Origin: Bin80 sp965203305 | GTDB lineage: Bacteria > Bacteroidota > Rhodothermia > Rhodothermales > Bin80 | Length of the DNA: 64,000 bases | Assembly (NCBI GenBank): GCA_965203305.1 | Contig: OZ241874.1 | Span: 1,674,001-1,738,000 of the forward strand | Direction: 5' to 3' | Shown here: one piece after another, positions 55,203 through 63,644 of the stretch | Layout of the letters: the number at the start of each line of letters is the position of its first letter | Numbering within the stretch: the first letter of the stretch is position 1 | Position numbers and translations under genes: made by a program | The notes under the pieces: model-generated | Database searches by the model: none | Told to the model about the DNA's origin: nothing | The model's input: the letters and a program-made list of their open reading frames with translations, nothing else

Positions 55203-55355
55203 TTATTCGGATGAATGTTCCATATCAAGAAGTTGCTCTACATTGGATTCTAGCTTGTCAATCTGCCGATCTATGAGAAAAATAAGAACAATGAAAGCCA
55301 GCCATATGAAGAGCACTACGGCAAGAACGACCCAGAGCTTATCATTATCCAGCAT
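55203..55355 (-). CDS. ccmD: CcmD-like small membrane protein
   Basis: 50 residues from ATG 55355 (MLDNDKLWVVLAVVLFIWLA), one membrane helix then a charged C-terminal helix (DRQIDKLESNVEQLLDMEHS). Size, topology and position between ccmC and ccmE fit CcmD, which helps release holo-CcmE from the CcmABC complex. Sequence similarity in this family is always weak. The longer open frame upstream overlaps ccmC and is not used. Confidence 0.7.
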   Translation of the reverse strand: MLDNDKLWVVLAVVLFIWLAFIVLIFLIDRQIDKLESNVEQLLDMEHSSE

Positions 55356-55429
55356 AACGCCCTCAATTCCGGCATCCTGGATATAACTCCGTATAAAAAA
55401 GGCAAGCATAATCTTGACGTTAAACGGTT

Positions 55430-56152
55430 TTATTGGCGCAGAGAGTCCAGTGTGACCTTGAAGCAACGTAATCGGACACGCTGAGTATAGAACAGCCATG
55501 CCACACCGATAAAGCCAATGACTGCGGGGTAGAATACAAAGCGCATGACAGGATCTGTGATTTCGCTGAATGCAGGGTTCCCCTCGGATCCGGGGTGCAA
55601 ACTGTCTAGCTGACGCGGGAGAACAAACAGAAGGAACGGGACCATTGCGAATGCAAACCCATTGTACACTGCGGAAATACGCGCTTTCCTCTCTACATCA
55701 TCCAGAGAGCCACGAAGAGCGAGATAGCCACCGTAGATGAGCACCTGTATGGCAGCCATGGACTGTTTCGGGTCAAAATTCCACCATATGTTCGTCCCTT
55801 CGTACCATGTGTAGCGTGACCATATAATTCCCGTAAAGAGGCCCAAAAATCCAAACATCAGTGCAATGACTGCCGCATTGCTGGACCGAATGTCACTCAT
55901 CAGATTTCTTGTCCGGAGATACTCAAAGGCATGTATCGCTGACAGAAAGGTCATTGCCATCATGGAAAACCACATCGGGACATGGAAATACAGGTTCCGT
56001 GCAGTATGTGCCAGCATTGGCACATTTGGGATGTTCAGCCACAATCCGCCAAACGAAAACGCGCCAAGGATCACGAAAACCATCCAGATTCCGATGATCA
56101 AACGTATTGTATTGTAATACTTGGGACGAGCCTTGTAGGGGATGTTACTCAT
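55430..56152 (-). CDS. ccmC: Heme handling/export protein CcmC
   Basis: About 240 residues from ATG 56152 (MSNIPYKARPKYYNTIRL), overlapping the ccmB stop. Six membrane helices with the tryptophan-rich WWD-type segment: IIWSRYTWYEGTNIWWNFDP followed by KQSMAAIQVLIYGGYLAL. Conserved His ligands fall in LYFHVPMWF and the periplasmic loop near LDSLHPGSEG. CcmC loads heme onto CcmE at the periplasmic face. Frame intact. Confidence 0.9.
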   Translation of the reverse strand: MSNIPYKARPKYYNTIRLIIGIWMVFVILGAFSFGGLWLNIPNVPMLAHTARNLYFHVPMWFSMMAMTFLSAIHAFEYLRTRNLMSDIRSSNAAVIALMFGFLGLFTGIIWSRYTWYEGTNIWWNFDPKQSMAAIQVLIYGGYLALRGSLDDVERKARISAVYNGFAFAMVPFLLFVLPRQLDSLHPGSEGNPAFSEITDPVMRFVFYPAVIGFIGVAWLFYTQRVRLRCFKVTLDSLRQ

Positions 56153-56849
56153 TCCATACAAACTGAAACAGGAAGATTGACATGGTAATGGCGACACCGG
56201 AGAAACTGACCATTGTGATTAGTGATGGCATGGCTGAGCTCCATCCTCTGTCCGCAAATGGCTGACCCGCGAGACTAAAGTAGGTTGCTTCAACGACAGA
56301 GAGCAGCAAAGGGATCAAAATCGGAAACAGTAATACCGGCAGGAGAGGGCCGCCGCGTGAGGTTTGCGAGGTCAGTGCGGACAGGAGCGTCGTTGCCCCT
56401 GCAATCCCCAAAGTGCCGAGAAGGAGGGTAAGCATGAAGAGACCTGGCAACGCGATCTCCACCTTCAGAGAGAGCAAAAACAGCACGGTCGTAATGATGT
56501 TGGCAATCAGGATGGTCAGAAAGCTGTACAGAAGTTTCCCCGTATAGACCATGGCACTCTGTGTATGGAGTCGCAGGAAGATTCCGGTTCCTCTCTCCTC
56601 TTCTGACAGGAAGGTTCGCCCCAATCCTACTGCTGCAGTGAACAGAATGATGACCCAAAGCATACCCGCCTGAACCCGGAGCCCCGGCTCGGTTTTTCCT
56701 GTGGCAAACAGGAAGAGGATCAGCGTACTTAGAACAAAGACGAACACTGTGCCCAAAACCGACGCATTGCGCAGTTCCAGGCGAAAATCTTTCCAGAGTA
56801 TAACGATTGCTCCGGCAAGCCATTCTGGAAGTCTGTTCAGCAGATTCAT
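56145..56849 (-). CDS. ccmB: Heme exporter subunit CcmB
   Basis: 234 residues, six helices, ABC-transporter permease-like CcmB: the opening AIVILWKDFRLELRNASVLG and the conserved cytosolic segment VGLGRTFLSEEERGTGIF, LTSQTSRGGPLLPVLLFPIL. It works with the ATPase CcmA to release holo-CcmE. No ccmA gene was found in the window; it may lie elsewhere. The start overlaps murB by 4 bp (ATGA) and the stop overlaps ccmC. Confidence 0.92.
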   Translation of the reverse strand: MNLLNRLPEWLAGAIVILWKDFRLELRNASVLGTVFVFVLSTLILFLFATGKTEPGLRVQAGMLWVIILFTAAVGLGRTFLSEEERGTGIFLRLHTQSAMVYTGKLLYSFLTILIANIITTVLFLLSLKVEIALPGLFMLTLLLGTLGIAGATTLLSALTSQTSRGGPLLPVLLFPILIPLLLSVVEATYFSLAGQPFADRGWSSAMPSLITMVSFSGVAITMSIFLFQFVWNE

Positions 56850-57883
56850 AATGATTGATGTGCAGCCAGTTCTTCGGCCGTGACCAGGCCTTCCGGCCGA
56901 GCCAGAAATACTGGCGACCCACTTGTGGGAGGCAGAAACGCACCGATAAAGTCAATTTCTGTTTCTAGGTGATACCCCGTCTGCTGTGCTACTTCCTTTT
57001 GAACATAGGAAACCAGTGCCTGCAGATCAGCCGCAGTCCCGTCTCCACGGTTAACGACAATGTTTGCATGCCGGTGCGAGACGACCATGCCCCCATAGCA
57101 GGCTCCCTTGAGACCACACTCGTCAATGAGTCTTCCGGCTCCTATACCCTGAATTTTCTTGAAGATGGATCCAACGCTTGGCTCTGTATTCAGATCAGGA
57201 TGCCGTAATGCTCGCCAGGCAAGATTCTCATGCATTACTCTGTGGATGTCCGTTTGGGAGGCTCTTTCGAGTCGAAATGTCGCACTTAGCACAATGTCAT
57301 CACGAGAATGAAGAATAGACTTGTCGTATCCAAACTCGAAATAGTCAACGCCAACGCGTTTTGACTCATTTTCTTCCGTCAGGAGATCTGCATATTCGAG
57401 AACTTCTTCAATGAACATGGTACGCTCGCGCGCCGGAGCGGGTGACAAAAAGTGAAGATTTTGCCAGAGAGCACCGCCAACGGTGGAAGGAATGCCGACA
57501 TAATGCTCAAGTCCAGAGAGTGACCTGGATGCGGTGCGTTCAATAAGATCAGGATACATTGTCACACCGCTTGCCGCTGTCACCAGCTCTCCATCAAAGG
57601 ATATCTGACTTGAGGTATTGTAAAGAACTACCCCGCGGAAACCGGAATCCCCAATGATTATATTTGCTCCGCGTCCCAGCAGGAAGCAGGGAAGGTTCAG
57701 TTCACGAATAGCTCTCACGGCCTTATCAAGAGCTGGAACACTGCTGGTTTCTATAAAGAGATCAGCGGTCCCCCCTACATTCATGGTCGTGTAGGGTGCC
57801 AGTCGGATGTTTTCTTGAACAACAGATTCTTTCCCAACAAGGCGTTCCAGCAACTTTTTCATCACAGATAACGGGTACTGCAA
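56846..57883 (-). CDS. murB: UDP-N-acetylenolpyruvoylglucosamine reductase MurB
   Basis: 345 residues; a start at MKKLLERLVG (57862) is also likely. FAD-binding segments: APYTTMNVGGTADLFIETSS, CFLLGRGANIIIGDSGFRGV, VGIPSTVGGALWQNL, then the catalytic region EYADLLTEENESKRVG, FGYDKSILHSRDDIVLSATF, and the C-terminal PSVGSIFKKIQGIGAGRLID with the Ser proton donor. It reduces enolpyruvate to lactate on UDP-GlcNAc in peptidoglycan synthesis. First gene of the minus-strand murB-ccm cluster; coupling with ccm genes through a 4-bp overlap is unusual in function but clear. Confidence 0.94.
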   Translation of the reverse strand: MQYPLSVMKKLLERLVGKESVVQENIRLAPYTTMNVGGTADLFIETSSVPALDKAVRAIRELNLPCFLLGRGANIIIGDSGFRGVVLYNTSSQISFDGELVTAASGVTMYPDLIERTASRSLSGLEHYVGIPSTVGGALWQNLHFLSPAPARERTMFIEEVLEYADLLTEENESKRVGVDYFEFGYDKSILHSRDDIVLSATFRLERASQTDIHRVMHENLAWRALRHPDLNTEPSVGSIFKKIQGIGAGRLIDECGLKGACYGGMVVSHRHANIVVNRGDGTAADLQALVSYVQKEVAQQTGYHLETEIDFIGAFLPPTSGSPVFLARPEGLVTAEELAAHQSL

Positions 57884-57949
57884 CCACTTATAAAGTGAGG
57901 CGTTAACTTAGAAAGGCAGGTTTCGTAACTTCAACTAAAGAACAAAGCA

Positions 57950-58789
57950 ATGAGTGCCAGATCAAACTTACCAGACATGTCCCGTTTATTGACAAGAGGA
58001 GCTATACTTGTAGCTGTGGTTCTTGTTGTCGGGGCGATGGCTGCCGGCTGCATGACAACCACTCTAGTTTCGGGGCAGGCGGGGGTCAAGTACTCCCCGT
58101 TTGGCGGAACGGACCTTGATCGTACGTACAGCGAGGGACTGCAGATTCATGCTCCATGGGTCAATGTCATCAAATATGATGTCCGTGTGCAAGAGAGGCT
58201 TGAGAATATGGAAGCACTCTCCTCCAATGGACTGTCTATCGGTACGGATATTTCGGTACGCTGGCGACCACATTCGGAGACATTGCCGGTTCTGCATGTG
58301 AACTATGGTGTGGATTATTTCCGGAAGCTCATTGGTCCAGAGCTTCGCAGTGTGGTCAGAGAAGTCATTGGTCAATTTACGCCGGAAGAGCTGTATTCCA
58401 CCCGGAGGACTGAACTTCAGGATCAGATTTTTTCTCTTGTCAGAGAAAGCGTAGAGGGAGAGAATGTTATCATTGAGGCGATACTCATCAGGGATGTACG
58501 GCTTCCCGAGCAGATCAGGGTGGCAATTGAAAACAAGCTGAAAGAGGAACAGGAGGCCGAGCGGTATGAATTTACCATTGAGAAGGAGCGTCTGGAAGCG
58601 GAGCGCAAGCGTATTGAGGCAGAAGGTCAGGCCGCCTATCAGCAGATCATAACGGCAAGTCTCACATCGCAGTTTTTGAGATTCAAGGGGATTGAGGCGA
58701 CGCAGCAGCTTGCCAACTCTCCCAACAGCAAAACCGTAATTGTAGGTGGGGGCGAGGACGGTCTCCCTCTAATCCTGGGCGGCCAGTAG
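57950..58789 (+). CDS. SPFH/prohibitin-family protein with possible lipobox
   Basis: 279 residues. An N-terminal hydrophobic segment (residues 19-33: AILVAVVLVVGAMAAG) is followed by Cys34; AAGC resembles a lipobox, so it may be a lipoprotein or a simple membrane anchor. The SPFH core reads VSGQAGVKYSPFGGTDLDRT, EGLQIHAPWVNVIKYDVRVQ, GLSIGTDISVRWRPHSETLP and the coiled region VAIENKLKEEQEAERYEFTI, EKERLEAERKRIEAEGQAAY. Prohibitin-type proteins form rings that organise membranes or control proteases. Divergent from murB with a 66-bp gap holding both promoters. Confidence 0.85.
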   Translation: MSARSNLPDMSRLLTRGAILVAVVLVVGAMAAGCMTTTLVSGQAGVKYSPFGGTDLDRTYSEGLQIHAPWVNVIKYDVRVQERLENMEALSSNGLSIGTDISVRWRPHSETLPVLHVNYGVDYFRKLIGPELRSVVREVIGQFTPEELYSTRRTELQDQIFSLVRESVEGENVIIEAILIRDVRLPEQIRVAIENKLKEEQEAERYEFTIEKERLEAERKRIEAEGQAAYQQIITASLTSQFLRFKGIEATQQLANSPNSKTVIVGGGEDGLPLILGGQ

Positions 58790-58816
58790 TGTAGAGGCAG
58801 TCTCCGGGATTGCTTT

Positions 58817-58849
58817 CTAAATTTGGGGAGTTATCCCGCAAAATCCGCA
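58817..58849 (+). repeat. 33-bp direct repeat, left copy
   Basis: Starts CTAAATTTGGGGAGTTATCC and ends GCAAAATCCGCA. Identical to 60349-60381. It lies 27 bp after the SPFH stop and 60 bp ahead of the AAA gene. Confidence 0.95.
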
Positions 58850-58908
58850 AGTGCGGGAACAGTCCGTGCCCCGAAGCGTAGTCCCTTTTTGACTACTCCT
58901 GACAGAAA

Positions 58909-60314
58909 ATGAAGGACAACCTGCTTGACAAACCATCTGACCGTGGTCCCACACCCTTCTTTCACGGGCGTACCCCCATACTGGCCAGCTTCGAGAACAG
59001 CCTGGTGAAATACAGAAAAAAAGACGAAGGGACCATCTTTATCGTGCAAGGCCCGCCGGGGATCGGGAAAACAGCACTTCTGGCCGAATGCTGGAAGAAG
59101 GCAAAGAATAAGAACTGGGAAGTCCGAAAACTTGTCGTCCCCGCCCTGTGGGACCCGGACTTAATGGCGGAATGCCTGGGGCTGAAGAAAAAAGAGAGCA
59201 CCACAGAAAAAACTGTGGGGGGAGGTGGGGAAATTAGCGCTGGTGTAGCCAAGTTCAAAGGGGCGGTATCAGGAACGACAAAGAAATCCACCCCGAAGGT
59301 CACCCCGCGAAGCCTGATACAGAAAATAAAGAACCCTCTTCTTTTGATTCTGGACGAGGCCCAGCACCTGGGCGAAGACGGAGGTCCACCAAAAGAACAC
59401 CTCCACGCGGTCAAAGCCCTGCTGACGGAGATTCACAATGGAGAGTTGGGCAAGCCCGTGATCCTGCTGGCCGGTGGACTGGGGCTGACCGAAGATGCAT
59501 TCAGAGCACTGGGCATATCCCGGATGGCAGCGCAATGCAAGTTTGATATGAAACCACTGGAAGAGGAGGAGGAACGGCAGGTGATCAAGAACTGGCTCAA
59601 AAGAGCAGGGAAAGCAAAGGGAGACACAACAGACTGGATTGATGCGATCACCACAGAGACAGTCCAGTGGCCCAGACATGTTGATTCCTATGCACGGAAT
59701 GCCGCCCACTTGGTCTACGCGAACGATGGGGTGATGACCGAGGGGTTGTTACGTCTCGTCATGGAGAAAGGGCGGGAAGAACGCTGGGCATATTATACAG
59801 GCAGAACGGAGGGGCTTGACGATGACCATATTGTCCGGCTTGTGGAGATGTTTCGTGATACTCCCGTGGAGGAAGGGTTCCGGAAGCAAGATCTTGTAGC
59901 GGAGCTAGGCGAACCAGGGTTTGAGCAGGCGGTCTCCAGGGGTGTTCTTTTTATTATAGCACCCCCTTGTACACACTCCCCATTCCGTCCCTATATGACT
60001 GCCTGACAGAAAGAGCCACGCGAATTCGAGAGGCCGCATTGCGCTACGAGCGGGTCAAGAAACAGAGACAGGCAAGTCGCCACCCTACAAGAGATGTTTC
60101 CGGGCAACAGCCGGAGTCAAAAGACCAGTCTGAGGCGGAGGGTCCCCAAAAGGAAGCGGGGAACCATACTCTAGACAGTCCCTCTCCTGAAAAAGAGGAG
60201 GGAAAAGAACCCACGATACGCAAATCGGAGAAAGACAATTATCGTCAGGAACCTCCACCGGGCAGAGCCCCTTCCAACAGTGATCGGGATACAGACATGG
60301 GGATGGAGAGATAA
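58909..60314 (+). CDS. AAA ATPase bracketed by repeats, with a one-base frame break
   Basis: The first frame (58909-60006) has an FHGR-type entry (PFFHGRTPILASFENSL), Walker A VQGPPGIGKTALL (about 47-57), Walker B LLLILDEAQHLGEDG (about 143-157) and a sensor stretch VILLAGGLGLTEDAF. DEAQ-type Walker B is found in ORC/ExeA- and TniB/TnsC-like ATPases. At T5 (59948-59952) the frame breaks. Adding one T gives GVLFYYSTPLYTLPIPSLYD and then the frame 59967-60314 with a Lys/Glu/Pro-rich disordered tail, for a 468-residue protein. So it is a -1 slip in a T-run, or a sequencing error. The gene sits between 33-bp direct repeats and next to a strong palindrome. No transposase is beside it. Function unknown; DNA-mobility or defence ATPase possible. 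Confidence 0.7.
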
Positions 60315-60325
60315 TACTCTCTCCC

Positions 60326-60381
60326 TGCGGATTTTGCGGGATAAACCCCTAAATTTGGGGAGTTATCCCGCAAAATCCGCA
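60326..60381. repeat. Large palindrome containing the right 33-bp direct repeat
   Basis: TGCGGATTTTGCGGGATAA (60326-60344) pairs perfectly with TTATCCCGCAAAATCCGCA (60363-60381), 19 bp, and an inner CCCC/GGGG pair closes around TAAATTT. The right part of the palindrome is the 33-bp direct repeat (60349-60381) also found at 58817-58849. It starts 12 bp after the end of the restored AAA gene frame. It could act as a bidirectional terminator, an attachment or excision site. Confidence 0.9.
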
Positions 60382-60549
60382 TGGGGAAACGGAATGAACC
60401 GCCCACTTTGTTCTTTATGGCTTCTCTCCGGTTCCCTGTATCGTTCTTTGCTCATCCTCTCGCGCCAGTCCACAATCTTTTGGGGCTTCTATAAAGACAC
60501 TTCACATCTATGTTCAGAAAGAACACAGTTACGGCAGGGGGGATGGCAG

Positions 60550-61041
60550 TCAGAACAGGTCTGGACACACTTTCTGGATAGCCCTGCTTGATCCCCGCAT
60601 GTTGAATTTGTATACTCTGCTACCGTACTGGTGGGTGACCAGAATCAATCTAAGGACTATTGCGTCTTTGAGTTCTTGAATCGTATCCGACATGAAGAAA
60701 AAACTGTTTTTGTGTTCCATGGTTCCTGCGGCCCATTCGTGTCTGTGTCCATCAATTTCTACAGGGACACGAAAAAACAAAAGGTCTTCGAGTTTCGCTT
60801 GATCTTCATAGTTGAAGTCAGGTGCCCCGCCATCCACAAGGATATGTGCGGATCCGCAATCAGAGACACCTATTCTTATAGTGTACCCATCCCCAATTTC
60901 CGGGGTTGTTTTTTCGGAAAATGCAACGTATTCGTCTTTCGGTTCATTCCACTCATCAAGCTCTTGTATAGCAACCCATTGTGCATCCGCACACAGTGGA
61001 ATCGCCATGAACAAGGATAAAGTTAGTAACTGTGGCTTCAT
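60550..61041 (-). CDS. Small secreted protein of unknown family (paralogue 2)
   Basis: 163 residues with a signal peptide (MKPQLLTLSLFMAIPLCADA). The mature part is beta-rich with acidic strands (DGYTIRIGVSDCGSAHILVD) and ends in SRVYKFNMRGSSRAIQKVCP. The ending is clearly related to that of the next gene (GRLIYEFDMTGSYKAIQTAC), and the VxLxxxxLxxxxILVTH/MILPT segments also align. A conserved Cys near the end and one in SDCGS might form a disulfide. Probably periplasmic. No family recognised. Confidence 0.7.
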   Translation of the reverse strand: MKPQLLTLSLFMAIPLCADAQWVAIQELDEWNEPKDEYVAFSEKTTPEIGDGYTIRIGVSDCGSAHILVDGGAPDFNYEDQAKLEDLLFFRVPVEIDGHRHEWAAGTMEHKNSFFFMSDTIQELKDAIVLRLILVTHQYGSRVYKFNMRGSSRAIQKVCPDLF

Positions 61042-61045
61042 GTCA

Positions 61046-61465
61046 TCAAAAAAACAGGACTGGACATGCTGTCTGGATGGCTTTATATGAGCCTGTCATG
61101 TCAAACTCGTAGATCAGCCTGCCGTATTCGCGTGTGGGAAGGATCATACTGAGTGTGCTTGCCTGTGCTAGGCATTTAGCAACCCGTCCATATCCGGCAT
61201 GAATGGATTTGGAATAATGGCTCAAACTGATTTCGGGAAAATCAAAATTATTTATTGAGAATAAGAGTATAGAAGTGTCACAGATACTCGCGGTGACACT
61301 TTTTTCGATTCCATCCACTTTCATGGGAATGTCCAAGCTGAAGTACCTGTCGACAGATTCAAGAAACCGGCTGATCGGGGTTTCGTCTGCTATGAGTGAA
61401 GCTGAACTTCCCACCCTAGGTATTTCCTGTACCTTCAAGTACACTCGTTCTCCCAGACCATTCAC
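61046..61465 (-). CDS. Small protein of unknown family (paralogue 1)
   Basis: 139 residues from GTG 61465, which overlaps the stop of the J-domain gene (GTGA). It is beta-rich (FSLDIPMKVDGIEKSVTASI, CDTSILLFSINNFDFPEI) and ends GRLIYEFDMTGSYKAIQTAC-PVLFF, matching its neighbour paralogue, which starts 4 bp downstream. Unlike the paralogue it has no signal peptide in this frame, so either the true start lies in another frame (frameshift near 61470) or it is cytosolic. Unknown function. Confidence 0.6.
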   Translation of the reverse strand: MNGLGERVYLKVQEIPRVGSSASLIADETPISRFLESVDRYFSLDIPMKVDGIEKSVTASICDTSILLFSINNFDFPEISLSHYSKSIHAGYGRVAKCLAQASTLSMILPTREYGRLIYEFDMTGSYKAIQTACPVLFF

Positions 61466-61773
61466 GGAACGTACTGATTTCGAAGAAGCATAAATGCATT
61501 TGCTGTCATAACGCCATCCATTATGGGAATCATGACTTTCTTTTTCCTGCCTGCTTCCCGGTGTATTCCCCAGCCGTTCATCATACGTTTGTCTTTTTTT
61601 CTGTCTCCCAAGATCTCATATGCCTCGTTCAATTTCTGGAACCATTCCGTTGCACTTGTATCGTTCGGGTTATGGTCTGGATGATGCTCCAGTGCCTTCA
61701 TTCGGTACGCCTTCTTGATCTCGGAGAGAGATGCCTGCCTGTTCACCCCCAGAATCAGGTAATAATCCATCAT
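61462..61773 (-). CDS. J-domain protein (DnaJ-like)
   Basis: About 103 residues from ATG 61773 (MMDYYLILGVNRQASLSEIK). The first 65 residues are a complete J domain with the HPD motif (KALEHHPDHNPNDTSATEWF) and helix IV (QKLNEAYEILGDRKKDKR). J domains stimulate the ATPase of a DnaK/Hsp70. No zinc fingers or client domain are present; the remainder is short and not conserved by eye. Located between the methyltransferase (31 bp) and the secreted paralogues, all on the minus strand. Confidence 0.8.
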   Translation of the reverse strand: MMDYYLILGVNRQASLSEIKKAYRMKALEHHPDHNPNDTSATEWFQKLNEAYEILGDRKKDKRMMNGWGIHREAGRKKKVMIPIMDGVMTANAFMLLRNQYVP

Positions 61774-61804
61774 GGAAAACTGTTTTTTTTTGTGAACGCC
61801 AAAA

Positions 61805-62888
61805 TTATTGAAAGAGTGTTCCTTGTGGTGGTGAAGGTGGCGAAGACCCTTCTTTGACTTCCTGGTACTTCTTGTGTGCTTTCTGGACCGCAGACTTTGC
61901 AGCTTGCAAATCAACCATCCACGTTTTGCCAGAAACGTCCTTTTTCCTGTTGTCGTTATGTAGTCCAGAGAGTGTCAATCTATTCGATTTTCTGGAGTTG
62001 CAGTACGTACACAGTAAAATATAATTCGATATGTTATCTGCGCCCCCGTCAGATCGCGGTTTAATATGATCAAGCTGCATAAACTCTGTCTCCATTTTCC
62101 GCCCGCACCCCGCACAAGTAATTCTTCCTCCTTCCGCTCTCTGAGCATCCTCCAAATGAGTTCGGATATCCTTCTTGCTCAGCCTCTGCCAGGGGGCGAG
62201 ATCCTTCCGCCAAGTTGTAGCCAGGTATTCGTCTTCACGTTCAACTGCCCCATCAGTTCTTGCGGGGGCACGATCCGTAAAGACCATGTCTACTGGGAAA
62301 AGCCACCCCTGATCAACCTGAGTGCCCTGCGCTAATATCCCCTTTTTATCCATCATCTTCAAAAGCTGTGTTTGGGCCTTCTCCCAGATATCCGCCCCCA
62401 CCCATCTTCTCCCCAGCCTTTCCGCTGCACAGATAGTCGTCCCACAGCCTGCGAAAGGGTCAAAGACAATCTCCCCCTCGTTGGACGCAACCTTGATAAT
62501 GCGCTCATAGAGCCTTCCCGGCTTTTGCGTCGGATATCCAACCGACTCTCCCAGTATAGGAGAACTTCCTTCCTGGCTTGCTATGTCTGTCCAATAATCA
62601 GGCATTAATTTTCCTTCGTCTGCATAGTACCTGTACTTTCCTTTCTGACGATAACGCCTGCCATCCTTATCCGTATGCTTGAAGTGCATCTCTAACGCCA
62701 TATCCGAGTAGGGTACCCGTACATCAGGGTCTTGATTATTAAATGTCCATTTTTTCCCCTTCACATAAACAAGGATGATATCATGTTTATGGGGAAAGTA
62801 CTTCCTGCTTGTTCCACCAGTATAATAACACCAGACAATTTCGTTCAGGAAATTCTTGTGCCCGAAAATTGCGTCCATAAGGATTTTT
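61805..62888 (-). pseudogene. DNA adenine methyltransferase-HNH fusion, C-terminal part
   Basis: Encodes the rest of a methyltransferase cut by MITE copy 2. Visible are HYLKILMDAIFGHKNFLNEI, ESVGYPTQKPGRLYERIIKV and motif I VFDPFAGCGTTICAAERLGR. Motif order (IV before I) makes it a beta-class enzyme. At the end is an HNH nuclease: CAGCGRKMETEFMQLDHIKP, RSDGGADNISNYILLCTYCN (two CxxC pairs, the DH and the N). The frame runs upstream into the MITE, where a start (MYGAIQMLVRYERFG, 63112) is available, so a hybrid product without motif IV is possible. An HNH on the same chain suggests a restriction-modification or mobile-DNA role. Confidence 0.82.
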
Positions 62889-62892
62889 AAGT

Positions 62893-63183
62893 AGTGGCCG
62901 TCAGAAAATTCAGGATATCGCCAATATATGCCGTTTCGAGAGCGTATGAGGGGTTTTGGGAGATATTTTTTGGTATTTTTCCTGACGAAGATGGAAGCCC
63001 TTTGGCGGATTGGAGCATGAAATCCCCGAACAGCATCCATAAACACGAAATCTTCGTGCAAGATTTCCCCGAATCTCTCATAGCGAACGAGCATCTGAAT
63101 CGCTCCATACATGACGCTGTGGGGGCAAAATGCCTCTGGAATCCCCCGTATTTGGGGTTGCTGTAAATTTTCGGACAGACACT
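62893..63183. mobile_element. MITE-like element, copy 2 (291 bp), in the methyltransferase gene
   Basis: About 90 percent identical to copy 1 and in the same orientation. The left end AGTGGCCGTCAGAAAATTCA has some changes against the right end (AATTTTCGGACAGACACT). 4-bp target duplication AAGT (62889-62892 and 63184-63187). Precise removal joins the codons for CDPTASHYL to KILMDAIFGH, restoring the methyltransferase frame. Confidence 0.9.
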
Positions 63184-63644
63184 AAGTAGTGGCTCGCAGT
63201 CGGATCGCAGTGCAGGTAGATGCTTCCAGTTGGTTTCAGGATACGGTGCATCTGGAGCAAACGAACTGCCATGAAGCAAAGATATGCCCCCATGCTATTC
63301 CCGTATGTCTGATTACTAGATTCAATAAACTTGACCAATCTTTCCCTGCTGCCAGGGCGTTCTCCCCCCACCAGTCTCCCCCTATATCTTTTCAGGTCTT
63401 CATCCATCAACGCTCGCAACCAGTCCGGGTGAACATCATGATCCCAGCTCCACCGGTCCTGAAACTTGGTGCCTGAGGCAATACTGCCTGGTGTAGCATA
63501 AAAATCCCTGTTCTTGTTGAAGGGTGGGTCCGTGGCAATGAGATCAACTGTATTAGAGTTCATACCCAGCATCACATCCAAGTTATCCGCTTGAAATAAG
63601 GTGCGATTTTCCCAGTTTGGTCCTGCGACCCCCGAAGTTGTCAT
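63184..63644 (-). pseudogene. DNA adenine methyltransferase-HNH fusion, N-terminal part
   Basis: The start is chosen at ATG 63644 (MTTSGVAGPNWENRTLFQAD), which begins directly before the conserved NRTLFxxDNLDVM pattern; the open frame upstream (to 63869) has no support. It has methyltransferase motif IV DLIATDPPFNKNRDF, FQDRWSWDHDVHPDWLRALM, and the motif V-VI region YLCFMAVRLLQMHRILKPTG, SIYLHCDPTASHYL, where MITE copy 2 enters. Read through, it stops in the MITE after SDARSL. With the C-terminal part it forms one enzyme of about 515 residues. Confidence 0.85.

Noticed and set aside
58909..60314. Calling the AAA ATPase TniB/TnsC of a Tn7-like transposon
   Set aside because: Only the DEAQ-type Walker B is suggestive; no transposase, TniQ or long end-binding repeats are near.
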